Of a stretch of 64,000 nucleotides of DNA, positions 1 to 7,270 are shown piece after piece. Numbering within the stretch: the stretch's first letter is position 1; each line of letters begins with the position of its first letter. The stretch spans positions 1 to 64,000 of the forward strand of contig CAYQIV010000005.1 of assembly GCA_964417725.1 (NCBI GenBank), written 5' to 3'. A model generated the notes under the pieces. It searched no databases, was not told the DNA's origin, and saw only the letters and a program-made list of their open reading frames with translations. The position numbers were made by a program, and so were the translations under genes. The DNA comes from SHZI01 sp964417725 (GTDB lineage Bacteria; Pseudomonadota; Gammaproteobacteria; Steroidobacterales; GCA-2729495).

Positions 1-207
1 TCAGACATTGCCCGGGCCGAAGGACTGCACCCCTCGGTGCCCAACGAGCTGATGCGCCTGACCCTGCTCGCGCCCGACATCCTCGAACTGCTGATGGCCG
101 GGCGGCAGCCCCGCCGGATGAACCTGATCTGGTTCCAGCGCAACCCGCTGCCGGTGGATTGGGAGGCGCAACGCCAGATCGTGAAGCGCTTTGAGGAGGA
201 CGCATGA
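1..207 (+). CDS. C-terminal end of a recombinase-associated DNA-binding-like protein (partial)
   Basis: The reading frame is open from the first base and stops with TGA at 205-207, so only the last 68 residues are present. The visible part begins SDIARAEGLHPSVPNELMRL and continues with a segment ending in VDWEAQR. It aligns by eye with the C-terminal half of the next gene (both have an IA-x-AEG helix, a LAPDI/VAPDI segment and a W-[ED]-AQR motif), so the two are paralogues. Proteins of this type usually lie directly beside large serine recombinases on integrative elements; that is a recollection of the family context, and no recombinase is visible here. The stop overlaps the next start as ATGA, implying translational coupling. 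Confidence 0.6.
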   Translation, partial: SDIARAEGLHPSVPNELMRLTLLAPDILELLMAGRQPRRMNLIWFQRNPLPVDWEAQRQIVKRFEEDA

Positions 208-683
208 GCAAGAAGCACCGGGGCCGGTTCAAGGGTGATCCGGTCACCTATCAACTGCCGAACCCGGCAGGCGGCGTGCAACTGGAAACCTTCGTGCCCT
301 GGACGCTGGTGAAGCGGGGGCTGAAGAAGCAGGTCATCACGCCCTTGGACGCGCCGCAGGCATTTCTGGATGAGGCACGGCGCGAGCGGCTGGTGCGGGG
401 GGCGGATGAAGACAGCCCGCTGATGCGGGCCTTCGGGCTCGCATGCCACTGGCAGCGACTGCTTGACGAGGGGCGGTTCAACTCGATCACCGAAATCGCG
501 GCGGCCGAAGGGATCGACCGGGGGCAGGCCAGCAAGATCGCACAGTTGGCCCGTGTCGCTCCGGACATTGTGGAGGCGTGCGTGAGCGGGCGGGCCAAGG
601 GCCTCACCTTGCAACGGCTGATCCGCCGTCCGGTGCCAACCGCGTGGGATGCCCAAAGGGTGCAGTACCGCCAGTTCCCCTGA
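204..683 (+). CDS. Small protein of an integrative element, paralogue of the preceding gene
   Basis: This 159-residue protein starts with MSKKHRGRFKGD and contains a helix-rich region near residues 92-135 (SITEIAAAEGIDRGQASKIA) that looks like a helix-turn-helix. Its C-terminus repeats the pattern of the upstream partial gene. The start overlaps the upstream stop (ATGA), with a purine-rich GAGGAGG just ahead of it. I infer a role in control of, or DNA binding by, a site-specific recombinase encoded to the left of the window. The function is not established from the sequence. Homologues I recall are simply called hypothetical proteins of recombinase loci. The C-terminus ends abruptly in QYRQFP, so slight truncation is possible. 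Confidence 0.6.
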   Translation: MSKKHRGRFKGDPVTYQLPNPAGGVQLETFVPWTLVKRGLKKQVITPLDAPQAFLDEARRERLVRGADEDSPLMRAFGLACHWQRLLDEGRFNSITEIAAAEGIDRGQASKIAQLARVAPDIVEACVSGRAKGLTLQRLIRRPVPTAWDAQRVQYRQFP

Positions 684-705
684 ACGGGTGACCGGACTTC
701 GGTCG

Positions 706-828
706 TCACTCGTATCCCATTTTCAAGTCTTGCGCCTGCGCGGCCAGTTCCGCCAGCGCACGCAAGCGCTCGCGGCTGGCAGTGCCGTGGAGCAACGAGG
801 CACGGCTTTGCCTGGGGACACGCACCAC
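706..828 (-). CDS. Possible 40-residue protein or gene remnant downstream of the TetR gene
   Basis: On the minus strand a frame starting at either of two adjacent GTG codons (826-828, 823-825) reads through an Arg/Ala/Leu-rich helix (about residues 17-33, SRERLRALAELAAQAQDL) to a TGA at 706-708. Codon use looks coding-like (Leu as CTG/TTG, GCG alanine), and the start lies just after the TetR stop at 836. No good ribosome-binding site is visible. It may be the tail of a gene truncated when the island was assembled. No family is recognised. Confidence 0.25.
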   Translation of the reverse strand: MVRVPRQSRASLLHGTASRERLRALAELAAQAQDLKMGYE

Positions 829-835
829 GCTAGGG

Positions 836-1390
836 TCATGGGCTCGCAGCCCCCTTCAAAAAGAACTTTTCAATGACGGCCGCCATTCCGGCGCGCGCCA
901 CGCTGCCGCGGCGCTCCGCATCGACCAGGCCGAAGACTAATGAAATGAAGATTTCGGTCAGCTCCCGGGCGGTGATATCGAGCCGAAAAACGCCCTCCTG
1001 TTGGCCACGCAGGAAAAAGGCATCCAGCGCATCGCCGTAGGGCAACCATCGGGCTCCACCCGACGGCTCGTCGAGGGAGTCTGGGCGCCACTCGAAGGCG
1101 ATGAACGCCAGCACTTCCCGATGGGCGAGGTGCTCACTGATCAAGCGGTGCAAGGCTTCTAGCACGGGGTACTCATCCAAGCCAGCGTTGCGAATGACCA
1201 GGCTCATCACCTGCGAGCCGTGATTCATCAAGCGCTCGATGAGCTGGTCGCGAGTGCCGCAGTAGCGGTTCAGCGTCGCTTTGCTGATGCCGGCGGCCTC
1301 GGCAATCTCCTTGAGCGTGCCACGCGGATGGGTAACGAGCGCAACCGCGAGCGCTTTGAGCAGCTTTTCGTCGCTGGCAGGCGTGTTCAT
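836..1390 (-). CDS. TetR/AcrR-family repressor of the adjacent efflux cassette
   Basis: This 184-residue protein has an N-terminal helix-turn-helix at about residues 20-45 (GTLKEIAEAAGISKATLNRY), the classic TetR pattern, followed by a ligand-binding helical domain. It is transcribed away from the RND efflux genes. The 155-bp region between them contains one long inverted repeat placed over the efflux promoter, which is the expected layout for a local repressor that also controls itself. It probably releases DNA on binding a substrate of the pump; the inducer cannot be read from the sequence. The start chosen is the ATG at 1390. The C-terminus (FFLKGAASP) is intact. Confidence 0.9.
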   Translation of the reverse strand: MNTPASDEKLLKALAVALVTHPRGTLKEIAEAAGISKATLNRYCGTRDQLIERLMNHGSQVMSLVIRNAGLDEYPVLEALHRLISEHLAHREVLAFIAFEWRPDSLDEPSGGARWLPYGDALDAFFLRGQQEGVFRLDITARELTEIFISLVFGLVDAERRGSVARAGMAAVIEKFFLKGAASP

Positions 1391-1455
1391 GAGTGTTCAC
1401 CGACGGATTCCTACGGGGCTCATGTTAGCGCAACGAACGGGCAATCTCAACGCAA

Positions 1456-1493
1456 AAGTATCGTATGAGTCACACTTGACTCATACGATACTT
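1456..1493. promoter_or_regulatory. 38-bp operator: 17-bp perfect inverted repeat with 4-bp spacer
   Basis: The left arm 1456-1472 reads AAGTATCGTATGAGTCA, the spacer CACT is at 1473-1476, and the right arm 1477-1493 is the exact reverse complement. The right arm covers the -35 box of the efflux promoter, so a bound TetR dimer pair would block RNA polymerase. The site lies between the divergent tetR and membrane-fusion genes. The match is seen directly; binding by this TetR is inferred from position. Confidence 0.85.
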
Positions 1494-1504
1494 CAGAGTA
1501 TCAT
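1476..1504 (+). promoter_or_regulatory. Sigma-70 promoter of the RND-MFS efflux operon
   Basis: A TTGACT -35 box (1476-1481) and a TATCAT -10 box (1499-1504) are separated by exactly 17 bp, close to the consensus sigma-70 promoter. Transcription would start near 1511, leaving a leader of about 35 nt before the first gene. The -35 element lies within the operator palindrome. Confidence 0.75.
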
Positions 1505-1545
1505 CCTGTCCCGATTTTTCCTTCTGCACGAGGCTTGGGTGCGAT

Positions 1546-2691
1546 ATGTGTAAATGGTTTGCCTGGGTGATGCGGCCAACCGCTGGTCTGCTGGTCGCGG
1601 TGTTGCTGGCGGGTTGTGGCCAGTGGGATTGGCCGGTCGAAGAGTCCCGCCCACGTGAGGTGGACGTCGTGACGGTTCAGCGCGAACCGTTTACGCTGAT
1701 CAAGGACGTACCGGGGCGCATCGAGCCGGTGCGATCAGCCGAGGTGCGGGCACGGGTGGCCGGTATCGTGCTCAAGCGCACCTTCAGCGAAGGCCGTGAC
1801 GTGAAAGCCGGCGAGGTGCTCTTCCTGATCGACCCGGCACCGTTCGAGGCGGCGCTGGCGCGCGCGGAGGGGCAACTGGCCCAAGCGGACGCCCAGCTGC
1901 GGCAGGCAGAGTCGACGGTGCGCCGCTATGAGCCTTTGGCAAAGGTCGACGCGGTCAGTCAGCAGGAGTACGACGCCGCCTTGGCCGCGCTGCGCAGCGC
2001 CCAGGCGCTCAAGCGTTCGGCGCAGGCCGATGTGCAAACCGCACGGCTGGAGCTGGATCGTGCGACGGTGCGCGCGCCGATTGCCGGCCGCATCGGCCGC
2101 GCCGAGGTGAGCGAAGGGGCATTGGTCGGTCAGGACGGTGCAACGCTGCTGGCGCGCATTCAGCAACTGGATCCGGTCTACGTTGACTTCAAGCTGCCGG
2201 CTGAAGAAGCCTTGCGCCTGCAACGGCTGATGCGGGAAAAGTCTCCCCCGGTGCTGACGGTGCACCACGACGGATCACCCACTGAACGCCGTGTTGCCTT
2301 GCAGTTCGCCGACGTCACGGTGGACCGTGGCACGGGTGAGGTCACCCTGCGAGGTTTGGTCGACAACCCCGAGCGGGATCTGTTGCCCGGTCTCTTTGTT
2401 CGCGTTCGCATCGCCGAAAACCTCGGCGAGCAGATCCTTGTGCCGCAACGCGCGGTGCAACGCGACCCCACCGGCCAAGCCAGCGTGATGGTGCTGGGCC
2501 CGGGCAACGTCGCCGCGTTGCGCCCGGTCCAGACCGGGGTCATGCAGGCTGGGCGCTGGCACATCAAAGAAGGGCTGCAGGAAGGGGAACAGCTCATCAC
2601 CAGTTCGCTGACGGCCATCACGCCGGGTGCCGTCGTAGTGCCGCGCACGTCACGGCCTGCGACCACAGACCAACAACCTCAGACGAAATAA
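1546..2691 (+). CDS. RND efflux periplasmic membrane-fusion lipoprotein (AcrA/MexA type)
   Basis: This 381-residue subunit would bridge the inner-membrane pump and the outer-membrane channel. The N-terminus has a hydrophobic signal ending in a lipobox (LLAGC at about residues 20-24), so it should be lipid-anchored after cleavage. The barrel-sandwich/lipoyl halves (SAEVRARVAGIVLKRTF near 45 and VRAPIAGRIGRAEV near 175) flank a coiled-coil hairpin (about 95-165, AQADAQLRQAESTVRRYEPL). The ATIL/IQQLDPVYVDF stretch is typical of AcrA/MexA. An in-frame ATG at 1570 is an alternative start that would still keep the signal peptide. It is the first gene of a four-gene operon controlled by the TetR operator upstream. 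Confidence 0.93.
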   Translation: MCKWFAWVMRPTAGLLVAVLLAGCGQWDWPVEESRPREVDVVTVQREPFTLIKDVPGRIEPVRSAEVRARVAGIVLKRTFSEGRDVKAGEVLFLIDPAPFEAALARAEGQLAQADAQLRQAESTVRRYEPLAKVDAVSQQEYDAALAALRSAQALKRSAQADVQTARLELDRATVRAPIAGRIGRAEVSEGALVGQDGATLLARIQQLDPVYVDFKLPAEEALRLQRLMREKSPPVLTVHHDGSPTERRVALQFADVTVDRGTGEVTLRGLVDNPERDLLPGLFVRVRIAENLGEQILVPQRAVQRDPTGQASVMVLGPGNVAALRPVQTGVMQAGRWHIKEGLQEGEQLITSSLTAITPGAVVVPRTSRPATTDQQPQTK

Positions 2692-2707
2692 AAAGGGGAG
2701 TGCATCG

Positions 2708-5700
2708 ATGTCCCTGTTCTTCATCAGGCGGCCCAACTTCGCCTGGGTGGTGGCGCTATTCATCCTGTTCGCCGGATTGCTCGTCCTGCCGCTGCTGCCG
2801 GTGTCGCAGTATCCCAATGTGGCACCGCCCCAGATCAGCATCATGGCCAGCTATCCCGGTGCCTCAGCCCAGGTACTGACCGATACGGTAACCAGTGTCA
2901 TCGAGGAAGAGTTGAGCGGTGCCAAGAACCTGCTGTATTTCGAATCTGGTAGCAACGCCAACGGTGTGGCCGAAGTGACCGTCACCTTTGCGCCAGGCAC
3001 CAACCCCGACCTTGCCCAGGTCGAGGTGCAAAACCGCTTGAAAAAAGCCGAGGCGCGGTTGCCGCAAGCGGTGCTCGACCAAGGCATCCAGGTGGAGCAA
3101 AGCTCGTCGGGCTTCCTGCTGATTTATGCGCTGCGCTATAAGGTGGGGATCGACCGGGAAGACACCACCGCCTTGGCAGACTACGCGGTGCGCTATATCA
3201 ACCCGGAAATCCGCCGTGTGCCGGGGGTCGGTAAGCTGCAGTTTTTCGACGCGCAAGCCGCCATGCGCGTGTGGCTCGATCCACAAAAGCTCGTGGCCTT
3301 TGACCTTTCGGTCGATGATGTCATTGCCGCCATACGGGCACAGAATGTCGAGGTCCCGGCGGGTGCGTTTGGCAGCGCCCCGGCGCAACCGGGGCAGGCG
3401 CTGACCGCAAGTCTGGTGGTCAAGGGCACCCTGGAGTCGCCCGAAGCGTTCGGGCGCATCGTGCTGCGTGCCGGGCAGGACGGGTCCCAGGTTCTGCTGA
3501 ACCAGGTCGCGCGTTTGGAAGTGGGCCGCCAAGACTACGCCTTCAGTTCCCGTCTGGACGGTCGGCCGTCCGTGGCCGCGGCCGTTGTGCTGCAGCCCGG
3601 TGCCAACGCCATTCGCACGGCCGAAGCCGTTCGTACGCGCTTGAATGAGCTCTCGGCCAGCCTGCCGCCCGGGGTCGAAATCACGGTGCCATACGACACC
3701 TCGCGCTTCGTCGAGCTCGCCATTTCACAGGTGGTGCGCACGCTCTTCGAAGCCGTGGTGCTGGTATTCGCCGTCATGTTCCTGTTCCTGCAAAACGTGC
3801 GCTACACGCTGATTCCCAGCATCGTCGTGCCGATCTGTTTGGCCGGCACGCTCGCCGTGATGTACGCGCTCGGCTACTCGGTGAACATGATGACCCTGTT
3901 CGGCATGGTGCTGGCCATCGGCATTCTCGTCGACGACGCCATCGTGGTGGTCGAAAACGTCGAACGCCTCATGGCCGAGGAGGGGCTACACCCCGTGGAG
4001 GCGACCATCAAGGCGATGCGGCAGGTCTCCGGTGCCATCATCGGCACCAGCTTGGCGCTATCGGCGGTGTTTGTGCCGCTGGCCTTCATGGCAGGCTCGG
4101 TGGGCGTGATCTACCAACAGTTCTCCGTCGTGCTGGTGGTATCGATCCTGATTTCGACCTTCCTGGCGTTGACCTTCACGCCGGCGCTGTGTGCGACTTT
4201 GCTCAAGCCCATTGCGCAAGGCCATCACGAGAAACGCGGCTTTTTCGGTGCCTTCAATCGCTGGTTCGGCAAGCTGACGCGTGGGTATGCGGGTGTGACG
4301 GGCCGACTGTTGCCGCGCGCCGGGCGTTGCATGCTGGGCTTTGTCACCATGGTGGCGCTGGCGGGGTTCTTTTATCTCTACCTGCCGGAATCCTTCGTGC
4401 CGAGCGAAGACCAGGGTTACATGATCGTCGACGTGCAACTACCGCCCAGCGCGACCCGGGAGCGCACCTCTGCGGCAGGTGCTGAGCTGGAGCGCTACCT
4501 CCAGTCTCGGGAAGCGGTCGATACCAGTTTCCTGGTCATGGGATTTAGCTTTTCCGGCATGAACGAGAACGCCGCGCTCGCGTTTCCCGTCCTCAAGGAC
4601 TGGTCGCACCGTGGCCCTGATCAGTCTGCCGAGGCCGAGGTGGCCGCCCTCAACCAACATTTCGCCCACTTCGACGACGGCACCATCATGGCCGTGCCAC
4701 CGCCCCCGATCGAGGGCTTGGGCAATTCCGGAGGGTTCGCGTTGCGCCTGCAGGACCGTGGCAATCTGGGCCGCGAGGCGCTGCTGGCCGCCCGCGATGA
4801 ATTGCTGGCGAAAGTCAACGGCAACCCCCATTTCCTCTACGCGATGACCGAGGGGCTGGCGGATGCGCCACAGCTGCGGCTGATCATCGACCGCGAGAAG
4901 GCCCGCGCGCTGGGCGTGCGCTTCGAGTCCATCAGCAGCGCGCTTTCCACCGCCTTCGGCTCCGCGGTCGTCGGCGATTACACGAACGCAGGACGCCAGC
5001 AGCGGGTGGTGGTGCAGGCCGAGCCCCATGCCCGCATGACGCCGGAGGGCGTATTGGCCTTGCGTGTCCCCAATGAACAGGGCGAGTTGGTGCCGCTGAG
5101 CGCCTTCGTAACCACCAAGTGGGAGCATGGCCCCGTGCAACTGGTGCGCTACAACGGCTACCCATCGATCCGCATCTCGGGTGAGGCCATGTGGGGCGTG
5201 AGCAGCGGGGCCGCCATGGCGGAAATGGAGCGCCTGATTGCGGAGCTGCCGCCTGGCATCGGTCATGAATGGACCGGGCTGTCGTATCAGGAGCGCATCG
5301 CCAGTGGTCAGGCCGTGCTCATTTACTCGCTGGCGATTGCCGTGGTGTTTCTGGTGCTCGTGGCCCTCTACGAGAGCTGGACCATCCCGCTGGCAGTGAT
5401 GCTGATCGTGCCGATCGGCGCGTTAGGTGCCATTGCGGCTGTGATGATGGCCGGTCTTTACAACGACATCTATTTCAAGGTCGGCATCGTCACCATCATT
5501 GGACTGTCGGCCAAGAATGCGATTCTGATCGTCGAATTCGCCAAGACGCTTTGGGAACAGGGGCGCTCGCTGAGCGAGGCGGCACTCGAGGCGGTGCGCA
5601 TCCGCTTCCGTCCCATCGTCATGACCTCGGTGGCATTCATCTTGGGTGTCGTCCCGTTGGTGCTGGCCAGCGGCGCCGGTGCGGCCAGCCAGCGTGCGGT

Positions 5701-5833
5701 GGGTACCGGCGTGATGGGGGGAATGATCAGCGCAACCGTGCTGGGCACCCTCTTTGCGCCCATCTTCTTCGTCTGGGTGCTGTCGCGCTTGCGCCGCCAG
5801 CCCCGCACGCAACCGGTTGCCGCAGGGGAGTAA
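2708..5833 (+). CDS. RND efflux pump, inner-membrane HAE1-type transporter
   Basis: At 1041 residues this has the full length of AcrB/MexB-type proton-driven drug exporters. It has the N-terminal helix (IRRPNFAWVVAL), two large periplasmic loops and twelve predicted helices. The proton-relay aspartates are present in helix 4 (GILVDDAIVVVENVERLM), and the helix-10 lysine in GLSAKNAILIVEFAK. The start ATG at 2708 follows a GGGGAG ribosome-binding site by 7 nt and the fusion-protein stop by 16 nt. Substrates are not predictable from the sequence. The gene is complete, with no sign of frameshift. Its codon use is less GC-extreme than the chromosomal RND gene at 36.5-39.7 kb. Confidence 0.95.
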   Translation: MSLFFIRRPNFAWVVALFILFAGLLVLPLLPVSQYPNVAPPQISIMASYPGASAQVLTDTVTSVIEEELSGAKNLLYFESGSNANGVAEVTVTFAPGTNPDLAQVEVQNRLKKAEARLPQAVLDQGIQVEQSSSGFLLIYALRYKVGIDREDTTALADYAVRYINPEIRRVPGVGKLQFFDAQAAMRVWLDPQKLVAFDLSVDDVIAAIRAQNVEVPAGAFGSAPAQPGQALTASLVVKGTLESPEAFGRIVLRAGQDGSQVLLNQVARLEVGRQDYAFSSRLDGRPSVAAAVVLQPGANAIRTAEAVRTRLNELSASLPPGVEITVPYDTSRFVELAISQVVRTLFEAVVLVFAVMFLFLQNVRYTLIPSIVVPICLAGTLAVMYALGYSVNMMTLFGMVLAIGILVDDAIVVVENVERLMAEEGLHPVEATIKAMRQVSGAIIGTSLALSAVFVPLAFMAGSVGVIYQQFSVVLVVSILISTFLALTFTPALCATLLKPIAQGHHEKRGFFGAFNRWFGKLTRGYAGVTGRLLPRAGRCMLGFVTMVALAGFFYLYLPESFVPSEDQGYMIVDVQLPPSATRERTSAAGAELERYLQSREAVDTSFLVMGFSFSGMNENAALAFPVLKDWSHRGPDQSAEAEVAALNQHFAHFDDGTIMAVPPPPIEGLGNSGGFALRLQDRGNLGREALLAARDELLAKVNGNPHFLYAMTEGLADAPQLRLIIDREKARALGVRFESISSALSTAFGSAVVGDYTNAGRQQRVVVQAEPHARMTPEGVLALRVPNEQGELVPLSAFVTTKWEHGPVQLVRYNGYPSIRISGEAMWGVSSGAAMAEMERLIAELPPGIGHEWTGLSYQERIASGQAVLIYSLAIAVVFLVLVALYESWTIPLAVMLIVPIGALGAIAAVMMAGLYNDIYFKVGIVTIIGLSAKNAILIVEFAKTLWEQGRSLSEAALEAVRIRFRPIVMTSVAFILGVVPLVLASGAGAASQRAVGTGVMGGMISATVLGTLFAPIFFVWVLSRLRRQPRTQPVAAGE

Positions 5834-5838
5834 AGACG

Positions 5839-7260
5839 ATGAAACGCCATCTTGTCGCCTCATCGACCCTGTGGGCGGCCCTCGTTCTCGGCGGCTGCGC
5901 ACTGACACCAAGCTATCAACGTCCCGAAGCGCCTATCCCGCAGCGCTGGTCTCACACGGCCGATGCCCGAGCAAGCGCCGTGCAGGAGCTCGCCTGGCAG
6001 CAGTTCGTCACCGACGCCGATCTGCGCCGTTTGGTCGAGATGGCGCTGGCCAACAACCGCTCGTTGCGTCAGGCGCTGCTGGACATCGAGCAGGCACGGG
6101 CGCGATACCGTATCCAGCGCGCCGAGCGCATACCCGGCCTGGCCGGGAGCGCGAGCGGCAGCCGGCAACGGGTGCCGTCAGACTTATCTGCCACCGGCGT
6201 GTCCAGCGTGACCAGCCACTATCAGGTCGGCCTGTCGTTGCCCGAGTACGAGCTTGACCTCTTCGGCCGACTCCAGAGCCTGCAGTCCTCGGTCCTGGAA
6301 GAGTATCTTGCGACCGAGGCAGCGGCAGGGGCGGTGCGTATTGCCTTGATCGCTGAAGTCAGCCAGACGTACCTGAGCTATGCCGGTGCGCAACAGCGGC
6401 TCGGGCTGGCCCAAGAAGCCTTGACCAACCGCCAGCGGGCGTTGCAGCTGATCGCACATCGCCGTCAGGCCGGCACCGTCAGCGCGCTGGACTATCAGGA
6501 AGCCGTTGGACTGGTCGAGCAGGCGCGCGCGGAGATCGAGCGGATTACGCGCGAATGCACGCAAGCCTTCAACGCGCTGGTGCTGCTGCTGGGCACACCA
6601 GAGGCCGCATCGGTCATCCCCGAGCAGCCACGCGATGCGCGTCGGGTACTGCAAGACATCGCCGCCGCTGCCCCCTCCGAGCTGCTGGAGCGGCGCCCCG
6701 ACATACTCGCCGCCGAACACCGTCTCAAGGCACGGTACGCGGACATCGGTGCGGCCCGCGCCGCCTTCTTTCCGCGTATCAGCCTGACGGGCGCTTTCGG
6801 CAGCGCCAGTTCACAACTCTCCGGCCTGTTTGAAGGCGGCTCGCGTGCCTGGAGCTTCCTTCCCACGCTGTCGTTGCCGATCTTCGATGGCGGTCGCAAC
6901 CAAGCCAGTCTGGACCTGGCAGAAGTGCGTCGTGACCAAGCGATTGCGGAGTACGAACGCACGATTCAGACCGCGTTTCGCGAGGTGGCCGATGCCCTGG
7001 CAGCCGTGGACACACTGCGACGCGAGGAAGCCGCATTCCGAGCGCTGGCTGCCGCCAGCGCTGAAGCCTTGAGACTGGCGCGCGCCCGTTATGAGCGTGG
7101 CGTGGACGATCACTTGCGCTACCTGGACGCACAACGCAACGCCTTTGCCAACGAGATGGCACTGATCGAGACGGCCACGCAGCGACAGATAGCGCTGGTG
7201 AGCCTGTTCCGCAGCCTCGGTGGGGGCTGGATGGTCCCCAATCCCGAACCGACCCCTTGA
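5839..7260 (+). CDS. Outer-membrane efflux channel lipoprotein (NodT/OprM family)
   Basis: Starting at the ATG at 5839, 5 nt after the RND stop, this encodes 473 residues. The N-terminus is a lipoprotein signal with lipobox VLGGC (about residues 17-21), followed by the CALTPSYQRPEAPIP segment usual in NodT proteins. Two repeated TolC-type domains with long helices follow (for example QALLDIEQARARYRIQRAERIP and the matching later repeat near residues 280-420). It would trimerise and open the path through the outer membrane for the RND pump. A much longer open frame extends upstream inside the RND gene but has no start signal; the lipobox fixes the start used here. Confidence 0.93.
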   Translation: MKRHLVASSTLWAALVLGGCALTPSYQRPEAPIPQRWSHTADARASAVQELAWQQFVTDADLRRLVEMALANNRSLRQALLDIEQARARYRIQRAERIPGLAGSASGSRQRVPSDLSATGVSSVTSHYQVGLSLPEYELDLFGRLQSLQSSVLEEYLATEAAAGAVRIALIAEVSQTYLSYAGAQQRLGLAQEALTNRQRALQLIAHRRQAGTVSALDYQEAVGLVEQARAEIERITRECTQAFNALVLLLGTPEAASVIPEQPRDARRVLQDIAAAAPSELLERRPDILAAEHRLKARYADIGAARAAFFPRISLTGAFGSASSQLSGLFEGGSRAWSFLPTLSLPIFDGGRNQASLDLAEVRRDQAIAEYERTIQTAFREVADALAAVDTLRREEAAFRALAAASAEALRLARARYERGVDDHLRYLDAQRNAFANEMALIETATQRQIALVSLFRSLGGGWMVPNPEPTP

Positions 7261-7270
7261 GAGCGACATC

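Noticed and set aside
5269..5838. Extended N-terminus for the outer-membrane channel gene
   Set aside because: It lies within the RND gene in another frame, and would bury the lipoprotein signal that begins at 5839.
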